Below are positions 36,321 through 48,250 of a DNA stretch of 64,000 bases, piece by piece. The position numbers and the translations under genes were made by a program. Numbering within the stretch: position 1 is the first letter of the stretch; each line of letters begins with the position of its first letter. Below the pieces are notes generated by a model, which searched no databases, was not told the DNA's origin, and was given only the letters and a program-made list of their open reading frames with translations. The DNA lies in the NCBI GenBank assembly GCA_963691815.1, contig OY829650.1:26859195-26923194 (forward strand), written 5' to 3'. This stretch comes from Echiichthys vipera (lineage: Eukaryota > Chordata > Actinopteri > Perciformes > Trachinidae).

Positions 36321-37227
36321 TCTTAGAGCAATCGCCACAGGTTCAATCCTAACCTACAGTTAGCAAAACCAGGTAAAATGCATGGGTGATAAAGAAACCT
36401 CACCAGGCTGGTACAAACTTTCCACCCAAAGAGAGAAATTGAAAACAAAGTCAATGTTAGATTGTATTTATTGCTATCTGCAGAGATTAAGCTTTGTTTT
36501 GGCAGTAGCTTCAGTAACTACCAGCAGGCTCCCAGATCAGTTCCGTTGGAATCAATATGCACAGCAGGAAGTCAATTTTGTGAGTAATAGTGTCAGGGTA
36601 AACTTTCATCTGCCTTATATCCAGTATTATTGAGCTAGTCAGAGCTCATTGTTTTATCTCTTGTCTCAGTAGTAAATAGCTGCTGTAGTCAGGTGTGTGG
36701 TTTCAGGCGTGTCAGGCTTAAATTGTTACAACATAGACACAAACAGCTTTCCCTTAAAGCCCAAACAAAGGGTGGAATATTAAGACAATACGGGAAAACT
36801 TTTGCAACCCTAAAGGTTCTAATTATGTCTGCGCTATACCACCTATTTAATCCAGGAAACATTCATTTCTATTTCCTCCTTTTCCCTCAACTCTCAGTTT
36901 GCACATATTCAGCTGCAGGCTGATAGCCTCACCTCTAACTCCAAACCAATGAAGGGATACGATCGAGATTGTGTTCTTTCTGTCTGAATCATTTCCACTG
37001 TATGGCAAAGTTGAGACTAAACAGCAAGATAAGAAAGCTGAACCAAGTCTCAAATCCAGACCAAGTAACAAAATAGGCAGCCTTTCCATTCTGCAGCCTG
37101 GATATTGATCTGCAGCTCACAGAAGAACTATCCATCAGATAATCAGAGGGATAAGGATCCATTTGGTTATTTAAAACAAGCGACTCATTTGTTCATTTAG
37201 TAATCTGTCCTTTCTTCATTGTATCAG

Positions 37228-37340
37228 GTGATGGACAGGTTGATTTCGAGGAGTTTATGACGATCCTGGGACCCAAACTCCTGTCGTCTGAAACGAGAGA
37301 AGGCTTCCTGGGTAGCACAATAGATACCATCTTCTGGCAG
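37228..37340 (+). CDS. caln1: caln1 coding exon 4: end of EF-hand 2 and linker
   Basis: A 113-nt exon between GTATCAG|GT and GGCAG|GTAAGC. With the split Gly codon it completes the EF-hand 2 loop DMDGDGQVDFEE (Asp 1, 3, 5; Glu 12), then FMTILGPKLLSSETREGFLG and STIDTIFWQ. FMTILGPKL and the IFWQ end match CALN1 rather than CABP7 (FVTLLGPKL, VFWK). The exon ends in phase 0 after Gln. In the family, the next exon begins Phe-Asp-Met-Gln and carries the degenerate EF-hands 3 and 4; the last encodes the hydrophobic C-terminal tail anchor that holds the protein on Golgi and plasma membrane. Neither is found downstream in this window. Confidence 0.96.
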
Positions 37341-37394
37341 GTAAGCTTTTATTCTCTTAAACATCTGTTCTGTTTACTTAAGAAAAAGGATGTG

Positions 37395-37614
37395 TAGAAG
37401 CTGCAACCAGAAACAAATACCTCATCTGCTGTGTGGAATATAATTAAAGGTAAAGAAAATGTACTGAAACCTACTAAATTATTTCTCCACATGCCTCACA
37501 GACTGCTTGAGGTATCACAGGTGCTTAGTTTAGTTTCTTAATGGACTGTGGTGTGTGACTCAGCCTCTTCCTACGCATTTATTTGCGGCCTTGTGTCATC
37601 CTGCTTAATATCTG
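37395..37614 (+). repeat. Direct duplication, copy 1
   Basis: About 220 bp starting TAGAAGCTGCAACCAG and ending near CATCCTGCTTAATATCTGT. It recurs at 39209-39439 in the same orientation with scattered mismatches and small indels. Copy 1 begins only 55 bp after exon 4. Confidence 0.85.
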
Positions 37615-39208
37615 TCAAAAGGCGTGCATCTCACTGATGCTGCGAAACCTTAAACATAGCAAAATAGTTAACTAATTTAAATGCATTTTTAGAAAGAACC
37701 TCAAATGCTCCAGGTTCTTAAACGTGATGTGGTTAGATGTGGTCTAAATTTGTGGTCTTGCACAACTCAGAGTTTTTAATGTTGCTGAAAAAGAATATTT
37801 GTGTTCATAAGAAGAAATTAAGTATTTGGTCCAAGTCTCTACTTCTGTGTACTAATGTGATCCATACATCTTGTTAGGGGATGTACTGCAGTACTGTATT
37901 TACAGTTCTTTATTACTAAAAATTACTGAAACATGCTCAATGAAAGTGTCTTCATCATCTTGATCCTTATCATCACTTTCTTAGCACAGCAGAAGTCCTC
38001 TCTTGCAAATGTGTTCACACTTATTTTTGATTTCACACATCTTAAACACCCCTTTCAAAACAGTTAACACAGATCTCATAGTAATACCCCAAACTTTATT
38101 GAATTACCTAAACAAAAGGAAAACATTTATTCACAGATGATACAAATTACTTGCATAATTATGCTTCTCTTATTCACCTGTGTGAAGCTTTTTTGCACAA
38201 CTCCTCAATCAGCAGTCAGTCCTACACAAAATCTAATATGTGGCTGTTGTGGCAAAGAAGGAAAATAGTTTCTGAGTAATTTCTAAATGTGGGTGAAACT
38301 GTTTTTTGGTTCGTTGGTGATGAAAGAATGCAGTAAAAAAAAGGTCTTTTTTCAGCAGTATCCTAAAACAAGTGTAAAAAGTGCAGTTCATCATCTCTAG
38401 TAAAGGTTTTTGGAGAAAAGAACACCGCTCATGCTGTGATCTGCTTGCCTTTTTTTGCCACATACTATAACTATGTTAAGTATCAACAAACAGGCACAAT
38501 GCTGAAATTAAGATTGAACCGGTTCATGTAGTTTTTTTCTGCTGCCCATTGTGTAATGATTTAAATAATATACTCATTTGACCACAAGTCGTGTTGTTTG
38601 GTGGAAATATTTGCTTTTGTTACATGTGTTAAATGTTTTGTGAGTGTTAAAACATCATCTTGGCCGGAGACTTTCAGTTTAGGTCTGTGTGTTAACTGCT
38701 CTGAAAAGGTAACTTGTGAGTGGACAAATCTTTTCAAAATAAAGAGAGTCAACGTGACAAAGGAATGGACAGCATATAACAAACAAGAAAATGTCAGTAC
38801 TGTGACTTATAGTGAGTGAGGCAGACTGCTGAATGTGTGAGACGACTGAAAGCGTGAAAGATCATGAATGGGAATGGTAACAACTGGAGCCGGTGTGAGA
38901 AAAAGAATGGGACTTTTGGCACCTATAGAAACACTTGGCAACACCATGCTTTTGATGTCATCGTCGGCTTGACCCGGGCTTTTTCTCCGGGGCAGGAGCT
39001 TGCGGTTAACACCATGAGGACACGAGTCTTCGGAGGTATGCGTGCAGGCTGGGCGAATGTGCTGCCAGTCCCATTTGGCTCCTGCATTGATCTTGGCTTG
39101 GAAAGCAGTTGGCCTGAATAGTATGGCGGGTGGTTGTGGGTTGGCCGGGTCGTGGTTTGTTACTTCTACACTTACAAACCCACATTTCTTGTTTGATGAA
39201 TTAATGCC

Positions 39209-39439
39209 TAGAAGCTGGAACCAGCAACAAAAACCTCATCTGGTGTGTGGAATATATTTAGAGGGGAAAAAATGTACTAAAACCTTGATTTATCGTGATT
39301 ATTTCTCCACATGCCTCACAGACGATTAGTTGCTTGAGGTATCACAGGGGCTTAGTTTAGTTTCCTAATGGACTGTGGTGTGTGACTCAGCCTCACACGT
39401 ATATATTTGGGGTCTTGTGTCATCCTGCTTAATATTTGT
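39209..39439 (+). repeat. Direct duplication, copy 2
   Basis: It shares with copy 1 'ATTTCTCCACATGCCTCACA', 'GCTTGAGGTATCACAGG', 'GACTGTGGTGTGTGACTCAG' and 'TTGTGTCATCCTGCTTAATA'. The exon 4 sequence itself is not duplicated with it. Confidence 0.85.
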
Positions 39440-39834
39440 TGTGAATTAAAAGTTTTTTTTTTACGAAGCAGTATTAAAATTAGAAAACATTACATCCGTT
39501 CAGCAGGACAGAATGTTACATGCAGTGTAACTGTTGTTTGACAATAGAAGAATGGTAATAATCTTAGCAATGCAAGCGAACATGAAGAAAAAATAACACT
39601 ATCTGCTCAAAAGCCCACCCAACACTGAATAAACCATTAACCAGGACAACTCATGCTGCTGGCTCATTATGTCCCACTCATCAAAATTCAGAAATGCACA
39701 GCCCTCACAATCAACAAATGTTACATGCTTATAAAAACAAATAATAACAATAAAAAATACAAAATAAAACTCACACACACATAATCACCCAAAGCAAGAA
39801 GCATTCCTCTAAATTACACAGATTTTAAGTCTGG

Positions 39835-40466
39835 ATGTTTTATGTTTTATTAAAGGATCCCCATGAGCGTATGCCATAGCAGTTCACTAGTCTTCCTGGG
39901 GTCCACATTCCAACACACAATTATCATTACAGTCCTCCAACAACTTTAACAGTAAAAACACATTAACAAATAAATACATTGCAAAGGAGCAGCACATAGT
40001 GCATTTAACATAATGTAGTAAATTAATGATATATTATTGTTGAGTCAACCACTGAAAAATTGCATCTTTAATCTCCTTTTGAAGGATATTCATTCCAAAT
40101 ATCACTGTTTCTATAACACTTTTCTTTTTAGCGAATTAGTTCTTGAATGAGCTTGCACAATATCACCCTTGCCTGCTTTCCTTGTATTATGTTTATGCAC
40201 AGTATTTGATCTTTCATGAGCTCAGGTCTGTGTGTTCTCAATGTGTTGCTGAGAAATGTCACTGTGCTTGAGGCCAGCCTCTTTTCAACATTGCGCCATG
40301 ATAGGCTATACTCCATTTTAGTTCTAGACGAGCAACCTAGGACAAGCCGAGCAGCCCTGTTCTGTACAACTTGTAATTTTGTCAGATCTCTTTTCATGGC
40401 TGAGGCCCAGACCACTGAACAGTAATCTAGGTTCATTTTAATGATTTACAAACTTGTTCCAGGATA
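39835..40466 (-). mobile_element. LINE 3' fragment (same family as 20326-21950)
   Basis: The minus-strand frame at 40128-40436 reads MNLDYCSVVWASAMKRDLTK, LQVVQNRAARLVLGCSSRTK and ends IIQGKQARVILCKLIQELIR, the C-terminal part of a LINE reverse transcriptase ORF2. Its 3'UTR carries GGATCCCCATGAGC and TCTTCCTGGGGTCCAC, the same 3' signature as the LINE at 20326. It is 5'-truncated next to a Harbinger-like end at 40470. Confidence 0.75.
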
Positions 40467-40469
40467 TAA

Positions 40470-40517
40470 GGGCGCACTCACACTCTCCATCTGTACTATG
40501 CACCGTACTTTAGGGTG
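40470..40517. mobile_element. Single end of a PIF/Harbinger-like MITE
   Basis: GGGCGCACTCACACTCTCCA, preceded by TAA, then 'TGCACCGTACTTTAGGGT'. It is the same terminus as the complete elements at 46248 and 47665, but no partner end follows. Confidence 0.65.
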
Positions 40518-42399
40518 ATTTTGACTTTTATCAGTAATACATGAAAATTAAATATGGATGAGTTTCAACCTGGTGGATTTCTCTTACACTTCCGTGTGCA
40601 AAACACTTATTTGGAGCATTTTAACATTACAAAAGAAAAGTGTAAAAATGCCAGAAAGGTAAGAATTGCTTTAATACAGTTTAAAGTTGTGGTAACAGTG
40701 TCAAGAAACTGGAAAGATCAACAGTTATTGTTGTTAAAGCAGGTAAACCTCCAGCAGTTCATAAGGACACATTTTAAAGGCACATTCATTTAAAATCCTC
40801 TTCCAGACACAATTTAAAGTACAAGTATATAAAAAACATTGTGTAACATTAATATTTAGTTTAACATGGTTTTCCAACATAAAAAGTTCTTTTTCATCAG
40901 TTCTTTTTCCCCTCATTGAGAAATTCTGGATCTGGCCTCGCCCCGCCCACCACCACTGCTCGTGCAAGGTTCAGACTCATTTGGTAACTGCATTCTAGCA
41001 TCTGCCTGAGGTTCACCAGTAAAAGGACAGTGTGTATAAGGAGAAATTCAGCCATAGGCCTACATGTTTGAGACAGGGCAGCAGTCTCTTGGCAGCCCGC
41101 TTGCAAAGCTCTTCAAGCTTGTGATCATCAGCAATAGTTTTGGGAATAATCCCCGGCTGACTCAACTATGATGATGGTGTGTTTTTTTGTTCACTGAACT
41201 GAGAGTCTGCTCTGTGCTGGAGGTTTCAGGTTTTTTATTGTCTTTTGCGTGTTAGACAGCAATTGGTTTATAGTTTAGTGCCATACCTATTCAAGTTTGC
41301 ACAGGATAGGTTTGAATCTCATCACACATTTCAGGGCAGTGTACAGACCTCCTCCTTCAGGAGAGGAATGTGAGAACACCTCTCTAGTGAAAAACATTGC
41401 ATAGGTGAGTCAGTTTATAGTCAAGGTCAGATGTTTTAGGGGACATAAGCAAGACTTAGTAATAAAGTAGTAAAGTTATTTTTGTGCAGATTGATTTTTG
41501 GCATCATTGGCCTTTAAGTGCAGGTAGCTGTGCTTTATGTTATGTACCTGGTAGGACACATATGCTGTTCAGGATGTGTGTACCTAGTCTACCTGTGTAT
41601 ATATAAAGAAAATGGTTTTGAACCCCCTGGGACTTCACTGCTCTGTAGATAATATTTAATGGATATGATGAACTAGTTGTGCTGTGATGTTAACCTTCAG
41701 TATGACAAAAAAAACCTAGAAGGGCACTCAGAGAGCACAGACCTCCAACAAGCCGTGCCCTATCTCATAATGTTAATGTAGTGTAAATGTTCCCAGTCAG
41801 GAACTCATTTTTTCTGATCAGTAAGGTCAGTAAAGCAGTCTCTGAGTATTTTTCGCCAGAGGTCTACAATAATCCTGAAATGTTTTTTATAAAGGAAGCT
41901 TCAATATCATCTTAAAATCCTCAAAAATCCTTAAAAAATGTGTTTGTGCTTTATTTCAGTAAATTCATTTAGCACATCTTATTTCAATGCTTTGCCTCTG
42001 AAGAATAAAAAACCCAATAAAGTTATCTTGAAGAATGACTCAGTCGAACACAGTGCAATGTAAAGTTATTATAAGATTCAAAGAAGGCAGTAGTTGTTGT
42101 TTTAGAACTGTAATAACCTTAACATTTATCAAACAAAGCCAAGCAGATGCAAAGGACTACCAACCAAACGATTGAACCTTTTTAATGAATCCACAAACCT
42201 TTGTAGCTTAATGACTGATTGGCCGTCTGAGTCCATTTTAATACCTAACCTTTTCCATAAACGTATCATGACAAGCATAAAGTATTTAGCTGGAGGGGTT
42301 TCGTGTAACCCTTATTAAAATCCACAGTTATCGATAAGTTGCATAGACACACATTTTCCTCCATCTGGCATGTTGTAGGATTTTATGATTAAGTATTTT

Positions 42400-42860
42400 T
42401 TTCCCCCAGCCGAAGCTGTCAGAGTTTGTCTCCATCAGAGCAGAGCAGGATTTACTCAACAGCCATGGGGCAGAAGCAGACCCCGGCTAACTTGAATAAA
42501 CCTCATCATATGGTCTGGTTTGGTCTTCTTGAACCATGAGAAGAGTTCAATTCCTGTCTTAGCTGAGAGCTTTTCTCATTCCACTAATGTCAGGCAAAGT
42601 GTCACATCCTCACCAGCTGGAGTGATGGGATAAAGATTCACTCGGTGTCACATACTCACCTTCCTACTCACTCATATCTGCTCTTGAACAGTTTGTTAAC
42701 GTATCTAATTATCCCGTCTGGATAATTACGAGCGTGTAATCTAACAACTGCAAGCATTTTATTTCCCTCTGTTTTGCTAATCATCAGCGACATGATTAGT
42801 AAACAGAGGGCTTCACCAATAATAAACACGCAACTTGATTTTCACAAAGACCAGATAACT
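42400..42860. promoter_or_regulatory. Candidate conserved non-coding stretch
   Basis: A repeat-free stretch with several homeodomain-type cores (CTAATTAT, GGATAATTACG, GTGTAATCTAA, CTAATCAT, ATGATTAG) and a strong hairpin at 42765-42810. No coding frame is present. Large neuronal genes in vertebrates often carry intronic enhancers of this texture. The claim is inference without alignment. Confidence 0.25.
42765..42810. repeat. Near-perfect hairpin (20/19-bp arms, 7-nt loop)
   Basis: The left arm CCCTCTGTTTTGCTAATCAT (42765-42784) and right arm ATGATTAGTAAACAGAGGG (42792-42810) are reverse complements apart from a one-base indel and a neighbouring mismatch, around the loop CAGCGAC. It is not part of any transposon TIR I recognise. 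Confidence 0.85.
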
Positions 42861-45800
42861 TGTTGTTATAGTTCATCTCTATAACTAGCATCTGTTATAT
42901 TAGATTATTTCTTAACATAATGTAAACTGCCATTTAGTGTCAGTAAAGGCTGCAATCACCTATTTAATGGGGGGTGGGGGGGGGTAGGTTTAGGGTATGT
43001 ATGGCTTGAATTGTTTGGAGAAAGTTTTAGAATCTTAACAGCTAAACTGACCATTTTAAAGCATTTCATAACAAAATCCTAAATGATTAAAGGGAGACAG
43101 GTGAACAAGGTATAACTTTTTTTATACCAACATACGTATATCACCATGAGTCTTCCCTCAGTGGATTAGTAACATTAAGACAAAAGTTTTTCGTATTACA
43201 AGTTTTCTGAAATTGTTTGTTTAAATATGCAAATGAGACATTATCTAATGTATTTGGGATGTTTAGATTGCACGCGTCTGAAAGAAGACATGTTAAGGAA
43301 GGAACCAAATGACCAAATGATGATTTTCCCCGGGGTGTCTCCCCTTAAGTAATGTTAACTTAAAGGTTTTGCTGTTATGTTTAGCATTACAAGGCCTATC
43401 CACATGCTTCTTAAGAATCAGGGTGAAACTATTCATAATTTAGGTCTGTGTGTGTTTTAATAGTCATTAAAAAATATTGATATAAAAATACCTTTCTTTA
43501 ATGAGTCCTATAGCCCAACACTACTTGGAATACATGTTCCTTAATAAAAAAGCATCCCAATGTTCAGCTTTCATGTGATGAACTCGTATTTACACATTAT
43601 CCAGTAGCATGTGAGGATGACACCATTACCCACATCTGACGAGGCTCTGGACCTGGTCCACCTGGAGATCAGGACATTGGGCAAATCCCCAAACAGTTTG
43701 CTCTTTTCAATGTAGATGTTGACGATATATTTACATGTTTACAACAAAGTCTAATATTCTGCCAAACAAAAAACAGGTGTCTGTTCTCACTCTAACCCGT
43801 GCCTGCCCTGTCTTTAATGAACAGAGACACAGTACAGTGTTGGACATTGATTGCAACGACCACCAGGCGAGCAACAGCAACACCAATTAGAACAAACACG
43901 CGGTTAACCAAGAACTGGAAGTAATAATAATGGTAAATTGTCATGTTTATTCATATAGTGATTACATCTGCTGATGATCTTTCGGATGGTGCTTTGTGGT
44001 TGCCTGTCGTACACAGCAATTGTTTTTGTATTTCTATTTTTCATCATACTAGGTGAGAAAAATGTAACACATTTTTGAATAATGTATGTATAATGACTAC
44101 TGCCATGGTGTCAATGCCTTTTTTACTTTTGAGAATGACATTTTCTTAGGCTGGATTGAAATTACTTTCTCACATGCAAATACTATCTTCCTGTGTGTGA
44201 TACATACTGAAGATGTGTGGAATACACATTTTTAAAGATCAAGGCTCCTCTATGCTTTTAATGAGAGGTTGGTGTCATTATGTTGTACTAATTAATCCCA
44301 GAGCAGGATTGTGACTCATCGTTGAGCGGGTGATTTATGCACCTGAATACTTGACAAACATTGGAATATACTTCCAGCTAAGCTCAAAACTTGCACAAAC
44401 TTCCTTTCTTTTTCCCATGGTGCAAAAAAAAAAGGATATTTAGCAGCCAGTTGGGGGTTCTTAATTTTAATGTTATAGCTGTAATTTTATACTGTACTGA
44501 TTTGAATATGCTGGTATCGTTGATGTGCACTTGTAGATTTGTCTGTATACTTGTGAATGAATGAACAATAAAAACAATACCTACATCTGGCAAAATCAAC
44601 TCTTCTCATTCTGAGATCATTGTATTTATGCAGTTTTTGTTTAATAAATAGTAATAATAACCACGTAAGAATATTGCTAAAAGAAGAGAAACAATACAGT
44701 GAGGTGCAGCTCTGAATGAGACTGGAGGAAATACAGATATAATTGCTGTCATAATTCCGAACTTGTGAAAACTCCTAGGCCATTATTATGTGTTGAAAGT
44801 CATAACTTATGTCCCATCTTTGTCTGCTTGGGATTTATTATGTAATTTGATTAGTTGATATTCTTCGAGACACACATTTTAACACCTTTGAGACTACTAT
44901 TCTCTCTCTTTCAGTTACTAAAATATGATGTCATTATATTATTGTTTTCTCTCCTGTTTTGTTTTTCATTTTCAAAGTTTAACATCATTTGCAGGGACTG
45001 TGTTAAAAACAAAAATAAAAGAAGTTTGAGAAGATTGTCTGGAAAACATTGTTTCAAAATCAATACTTGATGCTGATTCAAGGCATTGCACTTGGCTGCG
45101 AAACACTGCTCTGCATCACTTAGATTTTCTTTTTCTAAAAATGAACCCAGAGAAGCTGGTGGTATTTTTAAAAAAAAAATCTGTAATAAGATATGCAAAC
45201 AGAGTAATATTAAATAAATAGACATATTGTAAACAAACATGCAATAACTGTGTGGAGCATTGCAACATAAACTTCCTCAACTTAACTGATCAACACGATT
45301 ACACCATAATCATCATCACAACATCATAACAGTTCTGTGCTTAGCCGTTCATGTAATGTCTGTTATGGGAAAAGTCGGCCAACAAAGATTAGACACCAAA
45401 CAAGTTTTGGCTTTTCTACGTGGTTTATTCTCAAGTTTCCTGCTGGAAAGGACTGTGCTCTACGCACACGAACAGCCTGATAGAGAGACAGACCCAGAGC
45501 TGAAGGCAGTTTGCATTTTAGACAGAACATGAACACATAATCATCGTTTAGCTGGGTGACGTACAAGGTATGACAGTTACGTTAGTCACATTCATATCAT
45601 GAATTCTGATTTCTCAGTAGCATGCAAACAGGCAAAAAAACTTTGTCATACTTGTATCACAGGATAAGGGAACTGATAGAGCAGTGTTGTGTTGTATCTC
45701 ACAAGATATACTTTAAAACCATGCTGATGCAGGTATCTGCAAGTTTCTGTACGTTCCCAGATGAGCTAAAGAATTTGTTTTGTCCTATGTTTTAAAACCC

Positions 45801-46247
45801 ACAATATGTCAATTGTAATTTCCGTCACGACTCACATAACCTGTACTAAGCCCAGTTGCGGTTTAGTTACCAGTCCATTGAATGACAAAGTTGCGTTGTG
45901 GTTGCTCTTAAGTTAGTCAGAAAATCCTTCCTGCGTTGCCTTTAACACAGGAGAAAACCAGGTGACTCGTGGTGCAGAGGTGGTCTTTGTGAAGGAAGGT
46001 TCTTATCCTTATGGTTTTTATCCTTGTTTGCACTTAAAACAAAAGAGAAATCAGGTCGCTCTTTTTTTGCTCAGTTGGTTTTGTGACAAGTTATGGTTAA
46101 CCTGGCTGATGGTCTTACTCCATGCAGGCCATGTTCAAAAGCCTATGGACGGCTGGTATCTGGTCTCTGGATCCAGGAGTAAGAGGAGATGACGAGAGTC
46201 AAGAGATCTAGAAGAATAGACCAGAAGAAGAGATTCTTCTAGTTTTA

Positions 46248-46850
46248 GGGCGCACTCACACTGTCCTTCCGCACCGCGCCCCGGACTTTAGGGTACTTGT
46301 CACACCCTCCCTCTCCCCCCGCTTGCCAGCCCGTTTGTACTCACACTGCCTGGGCCAATGCTTCTTGCTGCCTATACGTCATCACGTCGTAACACGTCAC
46401 ACGCATTGATGACGTCATCGCAATGCGTCACTTTGTTTACAAATCTTTCCATAGACCTCAGAGTTTTTGTGCGTCTTGTCGACTGTATTTGAATATTTTC
46501 ATCCGACCAAATCTGCAGTAAACACTCCACCTCCGCATCACACCAACGTGAACCTTTCGCCGCCATTGTTGTTGTTGTTGTTAAATGTCCGCGCATGGTC
46601 CGTCCTTCTATTTTCTATGTCAGAGGCACACATAAATGACATCAGAACCGCCGTAGGTCTCGTGCTCATGCTCGTACACGTTCGCACGCTCGTGCTCGTA
46701 CATGTGCAAACGCGCTCTACAAAAGCCCACCTCTCTCAGACGGGCCGTGGACGGGCTGTGCGCGGAGCGGATGCACTCACACTGGTCAAACGCACTAGGC
46801 TTTAACTAGGCTGTTTTGGCCCGGTGCGGAAGGACAGTGTGAGTGCGCCC
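46248..46850 (-). mobile_element. PIF/Harbinger-like non-autonomous element, copy 1
   Basis: A 603-bp element with inverted termini GGGCGCACTCACACTGTCCT and its exact complement at the right end, flanked by the 3-bp duplication TTA (46245-46247, 46851-46853). A TWA target and GGG...CCC ends fit PIF/Harbinger. On the minus strand a remnant reads MAAKGSRWCDAEVECLLQIW, then SDENIQ, resembling the SANT/Myb-like DNA-binding protein encoded by Harbinger elements. No DDE transposase is present. Confidence 0.8.
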
Positions 46851-47019
46851 TTATAGACTGTCAGCCAGAGATCAGGTCAGCTAATGGGCTGACAGTAAGG
46901 ATCTTTGGAGAGTTTTCACACCTGGGTGTGAACTATGTGATCCTGCTGGGTCACAGGGCAGTTCTTGATGATGATCAACCATGTAGGGAGAAATCCCAGA
47001 GAAACGCCCCTCAGACACA

Positions 47020-47664
47020 TAGCCACGGTGCAGTCAAAAAAGATGCATTTTTAGCTTGCGGCAGAAGATGTGTAGATTTTCTGCTGTCCGAATTTCGATG
47101 GGGACCTCATTCCACCATTTGGATGCCAGGACAGCAAACATTTCTGACTTAGTCGAGTGACTCGCTGTTCCTCTCAGTGAGGGAGCGGCAAGCCGATTTG
47201 CAGATGCAGAGTGGAGTGGACGGGCAGAGGTGTAAGGCTTAATCTTGTCCTGGATGTCCTGGGCCTGATCTGTTACTAGCACAATAAGCAAGTGGTAGTG
47301 TGTTGAAGTGGATGCGAGCAGCTACAAGAAGCCGCTGCATTCTGGATGAGCTCGAGAGGTTGGTTGGCACAGGCCGGCAGACCAGCCAGGAGGGAGTTGC
47401 AGGAGTCATTGCGTGAGATGACAAACGCCTGGACCAGAACCTGCGCTGCCTTCTGGGTCAGAGGAGGGCGTATCCTACTGATGTTGTGCAACATGTATCT
47501 GCACGATCAGGTTGTAATGTCGGCAGTAAGGGAGAGTTGGTCGTCAAGTGTCACACCCAGGTTCCTTGCAGTCTGGGTGGGGGCTACAACATCGTTGTCA
47601 AGGATGATGGTAAGGTGTTGGGTAGGGGAGCCTTTTCCAAGAAGAAAAATAAAATAGAGAGTAA
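47020..47664 (-). mobile_element. L2-like LINE, 3' part of RT ORF
   Basis: Read on the minus strand in several frames: LTIILDNDVVAPTQTARNLG, VTLDDQLSLTADITT, SRIRPPLTQKAAQVLVQAFV, LLAGLPACANQPLELIQNAA, then IKPYTSARPLHSASANRLAA and MFAVLASKWWNEVPIEIRTA, ending CRKLKMHLF. This is the C-terminal half of an L2-type reverse transcriptase protein. Frameshifts break it. The upstream half continues beyond the MITE inserted at 47665. Confidence 0.8.
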
Positions 47665-48247
47665 GGGCGCACTCACACTGTCCATCAGTACCATGCCCAA
47701 GCACTTTTCACAGCTTAAGTCTAGTTCGTTTGACCAGTGTGAGTGCAATCGTACCACGCCTAGGTGCGGCACCGTTTGGAGAGGTGGGCTTTTGTAAAGC
47801 ACGTCTGCACATGTACGAGCACGGGTGTGCGCACATGTATGAGTACGAGGCCTACGGCGGTTCTGGCGTCATTTTATGTGTGCCTGTTCAGACATAGAAA
47901 AAAAAAGGAGGGACCATGCACGGACATTTAAAACAATGGCAGCGAAAGGTTCACGTTGGTGTGATGGTGAGGTGGAGTGATTACTGCAGATTTGGTCGGA
48001 TGAAAATATTCAAAAACAGTCGGACAAGACGCACAAAAACTTGGAGGTCTATAGAAAGATTTGTAAACAAAGTGACGCATCGCGATGACGTCAATCAATG
48101 CGTGATGACGTATAGGCAGGCAAGAAGCATTTGCGCAAGGCCCAGGCAGTGTGAGTACAAATGGGCTTGGGGCGCAGGGGGAGAGGGAGGGGGCACAAGT
48201 ACCCTAAAGCACGGGGCACGGTATGGATGGCCAGTGTGAGTGCGCCC
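47665..48247 (+). mobile_element. PIF/Harbinger-like non-autonomous element, copy 2
   Basis: A 583-bp element flanked by TAA (47662-47664, 48248-48250), with the same termini as copy 1 but opposite internal orientation. On the plus strand, ATG 47936 opens MAAKGSRWCDGEVE, then a stop, then LLQIWSDENIQKQSDKTHKN and LEVYRKICK, a better preserved SANT/Myb-like remnant. It interrupts an L2-like LINE immediately after its YADDTQL motif. Confidence 0.82.
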
Positions 48248-48250
48248 TAA

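Larger units (their letters stand above)
27605..37227 (+). other. caln1: caln1 intron 3
   Basis: Intron of 9.6 kb from G|GTGAGG to GTATCAG|GT. It holds a CA microsatellite, Tc1-like copy B, a complete but dead Tc1 element, tRNA-Pro and its neighbouring SINE, a second Tc1/mariner transposase fossil on the minus strand, a minus-oriented SINE, and repeat-like blocks at about 34500-34960 and 35610-36320. The remainder (30050-31550, 36330-37220) shows nothing I can name. Confidence 0.75.

Noticed and set aside
12650..37340. Identification as CABP7 (calneuron 2) instead of caln1
   Set aside because: HHVTAGLLYKGNYL, AIIMQRL, FMTILGPKL and IFWQ follow CALN1; CABP7 has different residues at each of these places.
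42765..42810. Hairpin as a microRNA precursor
   Set aside because: Arms of about 20 bp with a 7-nt loop are shorter than a usual animal pre-miRNA stem, and pairing does not extend beyond the arms.
44855..45240. Phe/Leu-rich open frames that could be membrane proteins
   Set aside because: AT-rich DNA gives hydrophobic chance translations on both strands; no start context or homology.
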